NCBI GenBank assembly: GCA_900317745.1
Contig: ONHW01000006.1
Span: 37,043 to 101,042 of the forward strand
Direction: 5' to 3'
Length of the DNA stretch: 64,000 nt
Source: an uncultured Bacteroidales bacterium
GTDB taxonomy: Bacteria; Bacteroidota; Bacteroidia; Bacteroidales; Paludibacteraceae
Each line of letters begins with the position of its first letter. The first letter of the stretch is position 1. Below the pieces are notes generated by a model, which saw only the letters and a program-made list of their open reading frames with translations, had not been told where the DNA came from and did not search any database. The translations under genes were made by a program, and so were the position numbers. Below are positions 1 through 6,326 of the stretch, piece after piece.

Positions 1-2
1 GC

Positions 3-569
3 CGCGGTGAGACGTTCGTCACCCGCAAGATCACGCTGGCAGCCGCGCGCATTGCGCAAGGCAAGCAGCAGCAACTGTTGCTCGGCAACCTCGACAGCCT
101 CCGCGACTGGGGATATGCCAAGGATTATGTGGAGTGCATGTGGCTCATACTGCAGCACAAGACGCCGGAGGATTTCGTGATCGCTACCGGCGTGCAACAT
201 ACTGTACGTGAGTTCGCTACGCTGGCATTCCAGCATGCCGGAATCACTCTGCGTTGGGAAGGCGAAGGCATCAACGAAGTCGGAATATGTGAAGCCGCAA
301 CCGATGCTGTCAAGCTCCATGCCGGTGAGGATATTGTTGGCAAAACACTTGTGGCAGTCAGCGAAGATTTTTACCGCCCGACAGATGTGGTCAACCTCTG
401 GGGTGATCCTACCAAGGCACGTGCCGAACTCGGCTGGAATCCGCAGTCCACGACCTTCGAGCAACTCGTTGAACTCATGGTCAAGAGCGACATGCAGAAG
501 GTGGCTGCTGATGCCATCCGCGAGCATGTCAATCTCGCCGAGTACCTCGAGAAAGGTGTCGTCAAATAA
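3..569 (+). CDS. gmd: GDP-mannose 4,6-dehydratase, C-terminal part (cut by window edge)
   Basis: The frame is open from base 3, so the gene begins before the window; 188 residues are visible, roughly the C-terminal half of a family usually near 350-370 residues. The segment GNLDSLRDWGYAKDYVECMW is the conserved GMD stretch following the nucleotide-sugar site, and LWGDPTKARAELGWNP is the typical C-terminal motif. GMD converts GDP-D-mannose to GDP-4-keto-6-deoxymannose in the cytoplasm, the substrate of the fcl product encoded at 1182. The TTG at base 78 is internal and is not the start. Family assignment is firm; only the length is unknown. Confidence 0.95.
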   Translation, partial: RGETFVTRKITLAAARIAQGKQQQLLLGNLDSLRDWGYAKDYVECMWLILQHKTPEDFVIATGVQHTVREFATLAFQHAGITLRWEGEGINEVGICEAATDAVKLHAGEDIVGKTLVAVSEDFYRPTDVVNLWGDPTKARAELGWNPQSTTFEQLVELMVKSDMQKVAADAIREHVNLAEYLEKGVVK

Positions 570-581
570 TAGGGTTGATTA

Positions 582-604
582 GGTCAACAATTACCAACAA
601 TTAT
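582..604 (+). repeat. AT-rich dispersed repeat, forward copy, left of the GxxExxY gene
   Basis: The sequence GGTCAACAATTACCAACAAT lies directly after gmd. Its reverse complement recurs in degenerate form at 1086-1162, and further copies in both orientations occur at 63442-63677. Together with the right-hand copies it brackets the GxxExxY gene as an inverted repeat. Confidence 0.75.
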
Positions 605-625
605 TTGCAATCTTGTGTGAAAGGA

Positions 626-1057
626 ATGGATGACAAGCGATTAATAGAATATGCGGATTTGATCTATGGCATTGTCGGTGCTGCGCATGAAGTGCATAAT
701 GAACTGCGCTCCGGATTGTCGGAGGCTATATATGAAGAAGCACTTTGTGTTGAGTTAAGCGAGATGGGGATAGAGGCAGCTCAGCAGGTAGAATTGCCTG
801 TTTTTTACAAAGGTTATCAATTGGAGAAACATTATAGACTGGATGTTGTTGTAGAAAATGACATCATCATTGAATTAAAGGCTGTAGATAAAATCTTGTC
901 AGAGCATAGAGCTCAATTGTTTAACTACCTGCGTATTACTCAAAAGCCAATAGGACTATTGCTGAATTTCGGTAAAAGTGTATATGTGGAGAAATACATA
1001 TACGATGCCGATACCAATGATGTTTCGTTCTTTAGTACGAAATCTAATAGAGGGTAA
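626..1057 (+). CDS. GxxExxY family protein
   Basis: A 143-residue protein with the family signature G30-L-S-E33-A-I-Y36 and a downstream core (YRLDVVVENDIIIELKAV, then FNYLRITQKPIGLLLNFG) that resembles PD-(D/E)XK-type nuclease cores; that similarity is inferred from the D-x(n)-E-L-K pattern. An in-frame upstream TTG/ATG region from 575 would add residues encoded by the repeat at 582-604, so I place the start at ATG 626, where conserved sequence begins. The family is common in Bacteroidota and its function is not established. It sits between gmd and fcl and interrupts an otherwise functional pair. Repeats on both sides suggest insertion as a cassette. Confidence 0.85.
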   Translation: MDDKRLIEYADLIYGIVGAAHEVHNELRSGLSEAIYEEALCVELSEMGIEAAQQVELPVFYKGYQLEKHYRLDVVVENDIIIELKAVDKILSEHRAQLFNYLRITQKPIGLLLNFGKSVYVEKYIYDADTNDVSFFSTKSNRG

Positions 1058-1085
1058 TGTTTGTCTATTTGATACTTCGAAAAAT

Positions 1086-1162
1086 GGTTGTTAATTGAGG
1101 ACAATTGTTGACAGATTTGACTCATCGAAAAAATAATTGGTAATTGTGGATAATTGTTGACC
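1086..1162 (-). repeat. AT-rich dispersed repeat, two inverted copies, right of the GxxExxY gene
   Basis: Two degenerate copies (1086-1112 and 1134-1162) end in ATTGTTGAC and read on the opposite strand to the copy at 582-604. They separate the GxxExxY gene from fcl. The same words (AATTGTTGACC, TAATTGAGGA) are arrayed at 63599-63677. Confidence 0.7.
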
Positions 1163-1181
1163 ACATTTAATCGTCATAACT

Positions 1182-2390
1182 ATGTTGGATAAGAACACAA
1201 AAATATACGTAGCCGGGCATCGCGGACTCGTTGGCTCAGCGATTTGGAACAACCTCTGGCAGCGTGGCTATCACAACCTCATCGGCCGCAGTCACGCCGA
1301 ACTCGACCTCACGAACCAAGCCGCCGTGCGTAAGTTCTTCGACGAGGAACGTCCCGAGGCAGTCGTTCTTGCTGCGGCTTTCGTAGGTGGCATCATGGCA
1401 AATAGCCTCTATCGTGCAGACTTCATTATGAAGAACATGCAGATCCAGTGCAACGTGATTGAGGAGGCGTACAAACATGGCGTGCAACGCCTGCTCTTCC
1501 TCGGTTCGACATGTATCTACCCGAAGAACGCACCGCAACCGATGAAGGAAGATTGCCTGCTCACATCGCCGCTCGAATATACCAACGAGGAGTACGCCAT
1601 CGCCAAGATTGCCGGACTCAAAATGTGTGAAAGTTACAATCTCCAGTACGGCACGAACTATATAGCCGTCATGCCTACTAACCTCTATGGTCCGAACGAT
1701 AATTTCCACCTCGAGAACTCCCACGTCATGCCGGCTATGATGCGCAAGGTCTATCTCTCCAAACTCTTGGCAAACGGGCAATGGGAGATGATTCGCAAGG
1801 ATCTGACGATTCGTCCCGTTGGTGCCAATATCCGTGAAAACGGCGAGATTGTCCGTTACGTGATTGACGGCAATAGTGATGAAGCAACTATCATCAAAGT
1901 GCTCGCTTTCTACGGTATCGAGGCGAACAAAGTCACACTTTGGGGCACAGGCAAACCGCTCCGCGAGTTCCTGTGGAGTGAGGATATGGCGGATGCCAGC
2001 GTACATATCTTGCTGAATGTCAACTTCTCCGACATTATCGGCATTGAGAAGTATTCGCAGGTACACTACGGCGTAGCAGCTGACGGCACGGTTGACCGCA
2101 ACCACTCTACAGGTCGTGGCGGAGCCATCCCGTCGTTGGGCGAGATTCGCAACTGCCATATCAACGTCGGCACAGGCAAGGAACTCACAATCCGCGAACT
2201 TGCCGAACTGGTAGTCAAAACAGTCGGCTTTGAAGGCGAACTCTGCTTCGATGCCACCAAACCCGACGGCACGATGCGCAAACTCATCGATGTCAGCAAG
2301 TTACACAGCCTTGGCTGGACACACAAAGTCGAGATTGAAGATGGTGTTGTACGCTTGTTTGAATGGTACAAGCAATCTCTTTTTTGCTAA
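1182..2390 (+). CDS. fcl: GDP-L-fucose synthase
   Basis: Bifunctional 3,5-epimerase/4-reductase that makes GDP-L-fucose from the GMD product. The N-terminal NAD(P) motif GHRGLVGSAIW, the catalytic region STCIYPKNAPQP and the SDR pair in YAIAK are all present. At 402 residues it is about 80 longer than the E. coli enzyme. The extra sequence lies near residues 200-250 (before VTLWGTGKPLREFLWSED) and around 290-315; enlarged forms of this kind are familiar in Bacteroidales. With gmd it gives a complete GDP-fucose route, the two genes being separated only by the GxxExxY cassette. Start ATG 1182 is the first in frame after the repeats. Confidence 0.95.
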   Translation: MLDKNTKIYVAGHRGLVGSAIWNNLWQRGYHNLIGRSHAELDLTNQAAVRKFFDEERPEAVVLAAAFVGGIMANSLYRADFIMKNMQIQCNVIEEAYKHGVQRLLFLGSTCIYPKNAPQPMKEDCLLTSPLEYTNEEYAIAKIAGLKMCESYNLQYGTNYIAVMPTNLYGPNDNFHLENSHVMPAMMRKVYLSKLLANGQWEMIRKDLTIRPVGANIRENGEIVRYVIDGNSDEATIIKVLAFYGIEANKVTLWGTGKPLREFLWSEDMADASVHILLNVNFSDIIGIEKYSQVHYGVAADGTVDRNHSTGRGGAIPSLGEIRNCHINVGTGKELTIRELAELVVKTVGFEGELCFDATKPDGTMRKLIDVSKLHSLGWTHKVEIEDGVVRLFEWYKQSLFC

Positions 2391-2492
2391 TGTCCAATTT
2401 ACGTCCAATATACGTTCAAAATAATTCTAATATGCGTCTAATATGCTTCCAATCCCGACGGTCAGCCGACGGTCAACCGACGGTCAAGCCTA
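2391..2492. repeat. Degenerate 11-base tandem array
   Basis: The fcl-glf spacer is built from units of about 11 bases. Three near-identical units, CCGACGGTCAG, CCGACGGTCAA and CCGACGGTCAA, fill 2456-2488. The preceding 65 bases follow the same rhythm in a more diverged form (TGTCCAATTTA, CGTCCAATATA, then CGTCTAATATG, CTTCCAATCCC). A related array lies at 4755-4798. No function is evident. Confidence 0.7.
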
Positions 2493-2522
2493 ACGACACT
2501 TTTCTCTCAATACTCTGAAAGA

Positions 2523-3698
2523 ATGAAAAATTTTACCAAGTACGACTATCTCATTGTAGGTTCCGGACTCTTCGGAGCTACATTTGCTTATTGCGCCACG
2601 CAAGCAGGTAAGCGTTGTCTGGTGATTGACCGTCGTCCGCAGTTGGGGGGTAATGTCTATTGCGAGGATGTGGAGGGCATTCATGTGCACAAGTACGGCG
2701 CGCATATCTTCCACACCAACGATAAGCAGGTCTGGGATTTCGTCAACTCGCTTGTGCCCTTCAACCGCTATACCAACTCGCCCGTGGCGAACTACAAAGG
2801 CAAACTGTACAACCTGCCTTTCAACATGAACACGTTCTACCAGATGTGGGGCGTGATTACTCCCGAACAAGCGCAGGCAAAGATTGATGAGCAAAAGGCT
2901 GAAGCAGTAGCCAAACTTGGAGGAATGGAACCGCAGAACCTTGAGGAGCAGGCACTTACATTGGTCGGTAAGGATATTTACGAGAAACTGATAAAAGGTT
3001 ATACCGAGAAGCAATGGGGACGTTCGTGCACCGAACTTCCGGCATTCATTATCCGCCGCCTGCCTGTTCGGCTGGTGTATGACAACAATTACTTCAACGA
3101 CGCTTACCAGGGCATACCCGTTGGCGGATACAACGTGCTGATTGAGAAACTGTTGGAAGGTTCGGATTGCGTGACAGGAGTAGATTATTTCATCGCCAAA
3201 GTTGGCGATGTGCTGCCGAATGTAGTAAACGAAAAGCTTCTGAAGCAAGCCTGGCATGATATAGCCGACAAAATGGTCTTCACAGGCAAAATCGACCAGT
3301 TCTACGACTACCGCTTTGGTCAGTTGCAGTACCGCACCGTTCGCTTTGAGCAAGAGACACTGGATATGCCTAATTATCAAGGTAATGCGGTGATCAACTA
3401 CACCGAGCGTGAAGTGCCTTTTACCCGAATCATCGAGCACAAGCATTTTGAGTCTTTCGGCCAGGCAGTTTATGACAATCCGAAGACTGTCATCAGCCGC
3501 GAGTATAGCACCGAGTGGACGCCCGGCATGGAGCCGTTCTATCCGGTGAATGACGATAAGAATGCCGCATTGTACAAGCAATATAAATCTCTTGCCGACC
3601 AGCAAACCGACGTCCTCTTCGGCGGCCGTCTCGCCGAATATGCCTACTACGACATGGCTCCCGTAATTGCGAAAGTAATGCAGCTGACAATAGATTAG
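2523..3698 (+). CDS. glf: UDP-galactopyranose mutase
   Basis: A 391-residue flavoenzyme, normal length for the family. It has the FAD Rossmann motif GSGLFGATFAYCA near residue 12, followed by the UGM signature HKYGAHIFHTND and, further on, the C-terminal GRLAEYAYYDMAPVI. It interconverts UDP-galactopyranose and UDP-galactofuranose in the cytoplasm, so galactofuranose is a likely component of the glycan. Its placement after fcl groups two nucleotide-sugar routes. A diverged UGM-like paralogue lies at 33420. Confidence 0.96.
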   Translation: MKNFTKYDYLIVGSGLFGATFAYCATQAGKRCLVIDRRPQLGGNVYCEDVEGIHVHKYGAHIFHTNDKQVWDFVNSLVPFNRYTNSPVANYKGKLYNLPFNMNTFYQMWGVITPEQAQAKIDEQKAEAVAKLGGMEPQNLEEQALTLVGKDIYEKLIKGYTEKQWGRSCTELPAFIIRRLPVRLVYDNNYFNDAYQGIPVGGYNVLIEKLLEGSDCVTGVDYFIAKVGDVLPNVVNEKLLKQAWHDIADKMVFTGKIDQFYDYRFGQLQYRTVRFEQETLDMPNYQGNAVINYTEREVPFTRIIEHKHFESFGQAVYDNPKTVISREYSTEWTPGMEPFYPVNDDKNAALYKQYKSLADQQTDVLFGGRLAEYAYYDMAPVIAKVMQLTID

Positions 3699-3713
3699 CA
3701 AAAGAAAAAGGTA

Positions 3714-3730
3714 GGGTACAAATTGTACCC
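3714..3730. repeat. 17-base palindrome upstream of the Bro-N gene
   Basis: GGGTACAAATTGTACCC has 8-base arms around a central A. It lies 44 bases before the ATG at 3774. Its exact reverse complement occurs inside the same gene at 3956-3972. It could be an operator or a copy of a dispersed palindromic repeat; it lacks a U-run and so does not look like a terminator. Confidence 0.8.
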
Positions 3731-3773
3731 CTCCTCCGAGAATTGAATAATAACAAATTAGCCAATATAGAAC

Positions 3774-4652
3774 ATGGCAGACGAATCAATCATTAAATTA
3801 TTCGAAGGAAAGAAAGTACGTGTTGTCTGGGATGAGGAACAGGAAAAATACTACTTCGCAGTACAAGATATAGTACAAGTCCTAACTGATAGCTCCGATG
3901 TAAAGCAGTATATCAAGCGTTTACGTTCGCGTGATATAGAACTGGATTCCATGTGGGGTACAATTTGTACCCCCCACCAATTTGTATCAACAGATGGGAA
4001 AAAACATGCTGTGAATTGTTCGGGTTTACAGGGGATTTTCCGTATTATCCAATCAATCCCGTCAAAGAAAGCCGAGCCGGTAAAACAATGGCTGGCAGAG
4101 TTGGGACAGCAGCGTATCGATCAGATGATTGATCCGGAACTCACGTTCCAGATGGCTGTGGAGGACTATCGACGCAAGGGGTATTCGGATAAATGGATCA
4201 ACGAACGGATGCGTTCCATCGAGATGCGGAAGGAGTTGACGGATGAGTGGCAACGCAGCGGGATCACGGAACATAAGGATTTTGCGATACTGACGAACGT
4301 GCTGACGCAAGCATGGAGCGGCATGACAACAGGACAATATAAGAAGTTCAAGGGGTTGACCAAAGAGAACCTGCGCGATAACATGACGAACATCGAATTG
4401 GCGCTGAACACGCTTGCGGAAGTGGCGACGACAGAGTATTCGCGGCAATCGAATCCGCAGACGATGGAGGAGAGCAAACGTGTGGCACAGGAAGGTGGCA
4501 GTGTGGCTCGTGAGGCACGTGAGACGATGGAGAAACGGCTGGGGCGTTCGGTGGTGTCGAAAGAACGTGCATCGGATTATATCCTGCCGGAGAAGCCAAA
4601 GAAAGATGTGGAGGAGTTGCCTTATGATGATGTGACGGAAAGAGAAAAATGA
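3774..4652 (+). CDS. Bro-N domain protein, antirepressor-like
   Basis: A 292-residue protein whose first 110 residues match the Bro-N (BRO family N-terminal) fold: KVRVVWDEEQEKYYFAVQDI, then W61-G-T-I-C-T-P67, then GIFRIIQSIPSKKAEPVKQW. The remainder is helical and charged, with MERSIEMRKELTDEW-like sequence resembling the C-terminal region of chromosomal relatives sometimes called DinD-like. Bro-N domains bind DNA in phage antirepressors. The gene is not a biosynthetic enzyme and stands alone between glf and wzt. A 17-base palindrome upstream recurs inside codons 61-67, which raises the possibility of autoregulation. The actual role is unknown. Confidence 0.8.
   Translation: MADESIIKLFEGKKVRVVWDEEQEKYYFAVQDIVQVLTDSSDVKQYIKRLRSRDIELDSMWGTICTPHQFVSTDGKKHAVNCSGLQGIFRIIQSIPSKKAEPVKQWLAELGQQRIDQMIDPELTFQMAVEDYRRKGYSDKWINERMRSIEMRKELTDEWQRSGITEHKDFAILTNVLTQAWSGMTTGQYKKFKGLTKENLRDNMTNIELALNTLAEVATTEYSRQSNPQTMEESKRVAQEGGSVAREARETMEKRLGRSVVSKERASDYILPEKPKKDVEELPYDDVTEREK
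3956..3972. repeat. 17-base palindrome within the Bro-N coding sequence
   Basis: GGGTACAATTTGTACCC is the exact reverse complement of the copy at 3714-3730 and encodes part of the conserved W-G-T-I-C-T-P motif. With one more pair it extends to 3955-3973. Confidence 0.85.
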
Positions 4653-4754
4653 ATTAGCCTCATTAACCTAACGCAAATATACATGCAAAAGAAGGGAAAG
4701 AGAATAGATAGCGTAGAGAGGCGTTATGGAAGGACTAAAGTCTAGGATACCCAC

Positions 4755-4798
4755 GTGAATGGGCCGAAAACGGACCGTAAATGGACCGAGTTTGGGAG
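4755..4798. repeat. Second degenerate 11-base array
   Basis: Four consecutive 11-mers: GTGAATGGGCC, GAAAACGGACC, GTAAATGGACC and GAGTTTGGGAG. The unit GTAAATGGACC resembles the reverse complement of TGTCCAATTTACG in the array at 2391, which suggests a common origin. Confidence 0.55.
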
Positions 4799-4868
4799 AT
4801 CAATAACAACCGACAGCAGCGGATAATTATTTAAACAAAAACGATACAAAGGTCATGCGAAATTTTGA

Positions 4869-4965
4869 GTGGCAGTTTTGTCAGTTTGGCAGTTTTATCA
4901 GCCAAGTGGCAGTTTCTTACCCGCTTAAAACCAGCAACATACTCGGCAAACTGCCAAACTGCCAC
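4869..4965. repeat. Direct and inverted GTGGCAGTTT repeats
   Basis: GTGGCAGTTT occurs at 4869 and again at 4906, with CAGTTTGGCAGTTTT between them. The inverted form AAACTGCCAAACTGCCAC is at 4948-4965. The region can form alternative stem-loops and lies 56 bases before the wzt start codon, so it may act in the leader or as a protein-binding site. Confidence 0.7.
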
Positions 4966-5021
4966 AGATAATTTTCTTATACGTACATATAGTAGTTCGC
5001 TAAAAAGAAAACATCATTGAA

Positions 5022-6314
5022 ATGAGTAACAATATAGCAATTGAATTTAACCACGTTAGCAAGCAATACAGATTAGGCTTGGTGAGTACGCAGACGCTGG
5101 CTCACGATATACGCCGATTCTGGATAACGAACGTGTTGGGCAAGGAAGACCCATACCTAAAAATCGGCGAGACCAATGATCGTGCCTCCAAAGGTAACTC
5201 GGAGTACGTGTGGGCACTGAAGGATATCGACTTCAAGATTGAGCAAGGCGATGTAGTAGGCATCATCGGCAAGAACGGTGCCGGCAAATCAACCTTGCTA
5301 AAACTCTTGAGTCGCGTAACTGGTCCAACGACAGGCACCATTCGCGCGCATGGACGAATAGGCTCCCTGCTGGAGGTCGGTACTGGATTCCACCCCGAGA
5401 TGACTGGTAGGGAGAATATATTCATGAACGGAGCCATCCTTGGAATGTCTCGTGCTGATATTCAACGCAAATTGGACGATATCATAGATTTCAGCGGTTG
5501 TGCACGATACATTGATACACCAGTCAAGCGATATAGTTCCGGTATGACTGTTCGCTTGGGTTTTGCTGTAGCTGCATTCCTCGAACCCGAGATTCTCGTA
5601 GTGGACGAGGTGCTCGCCGTCGGCGATGCAGAATTTCAGAAGAAAGCCATCGGCAAGATGCAGGATGTTAGCAAAGGCGAAGGGCGCACAGTGCTTTTTG
5701 TGAGTCATAATATGGCTTCTGTTCGGCAGCTATGTCATACCGGTATATTGTTAGAAAACGGTTCTATTGCCATGATGGGGAAGATGAGCGATGTGATTGA
5801 TACATATGTTTCTCAATCCTCAACTGACAAAGAACTAATCGGTGCAGTGTGGAATAAGAATAAGTTAGAGGATAAACCAATACAATTGATTCATGCAGAG
5901 GTGCAAAATGCAAATGGTGACCCCAAAACTTCGTTCTCTTGTGATGAAGACTTTTATGTAGAATTGACTTATAAAGTAGATGAAAAAGTCCCTGGAATGA
6001 CTTGTCTCTTTTCGTTGTTAAAATCGTATGATGACTCGTTTGTATTACAAACCGAGAGCAATGATACCGGTTTTAATTATGTGGAATCGATGTCGCAAGG
6101 AATAAATAGGTTCCGATTGCATTTCCCAAAACGTTTGATAGGACATGGTACGTACTTCGCACGTGCAACATTGCTCAGCAATTATAATTTTTCTGGACGT
6201 GTTATCGAAAAAATGGATCGCATTATCAAGTTTGATATATCTGATTATCGTACGCAACGTGGTAATTATCGTAATGGATATTTCAGTACGATAATTGATT
6301 GGGATTTGGCGTGA
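5022..6314 (+). CDS. wzt: Wzt-type ABC transporter ATPase with C-terminal glycan-binding domain
   Basis: A 430-residue ATPase of the O-antigen/teichoic-acid export class. Walker A GKNGAGKS is at 83-90, the signature YSSGM at 171-175, Walker B ILVVDE at 191-196 and the switch His at 229. Residues from about 275 to the end form a beta-rich extension like the Wzt C-terminal domain, which recognises the non-reducing end of the exported glycan. Such proteins pair with a Wzm permease, usually the adjacent gene; none is present in this window. Base composition changes inside the gene: the 60 bases from 5581 are 57% G+C and the 60 from 5941 are 32%, so the C-terminal domain appears to belong to the incoming AT-rich island. 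Confidence 0.93.
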   Translation: MSNNIAIEFNHVSKQYRLGLVSTQTLAHDIRRFWITNVLGKEDPYLKIGETNDRASKGNSEYVWALKDIDFKIEQGDVVGIIGKNGAGKSTLLKLLSRVTGPTTGTIRAHGRIGSLLEVGTGFHPEMTGRENIFMNGAILGMSRADIQRKLDDIIDFSGCARYIDTPVKRYSSGMTVRLGFAVAAFLEPEILVVDEVLAVGDAEFQKKAIGKMQDVSKGEGRTVLFVSHNMASVRQLCHTGILLENGSIAMMGKMSDVIDTYVSQSSTDKELIGAVWNKNKLEDKPIQLIHAEVQNANGDPKTSFSCDEDFYVELTYKVDEKVPGMTCLFSLLKSYDDSFVLQTESNDTGFNYVESMSQGINRFRLHFPKRLIGHGTYFARATLLSNYNFSGRVIEKMDRIIKFDISDYRTQRGNYRNGYFSTIIDWDLA

Positions 6315-6326
6315 TTCATTTTGATT

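Larger units (their letters stand above)
4653..5021. other. Intergenic region before wzt with two repeat types
   Basis: These 369 bases hold no convincing gene; the longest frame right after the Bro-N gene is a 20-codon frame at 4683. They contain an 11-base-period array (4755-4798) and a cluster of GGCAGTTT repeats (4869-4965). A promoter for the wzt operon is expected here, but I could not find a good TAnnTTTG box with a correctly spaced TTTG. Confidence 0.5.

Noticed and set aside
1236-2159. Long minus-strand frame of 307 codons opposite fcl
   Set aside because: It runs antisense to a well-recognised enzyme gene, has no recognisable motif, and its composition follows the fcl codons.
2391-2492. 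11-base units as a CRISPR or iteron origin
   Set aside because: Units are too short for CRISPR and no replication initiator gene is near.
2490-3701. Long minus-strand frame of 403 codons opposite glf
   Set aside because: Exactly mirrors the glf gene; repeated HVV/LLL-rich protein without domain features; a shadow of glf codon bias.
4683-4745. A 20-codon frame MQKKGKRIDSVERRYGRTKV
   Set aside because: Too short and without support from neighbours or composition; left as intergenic.
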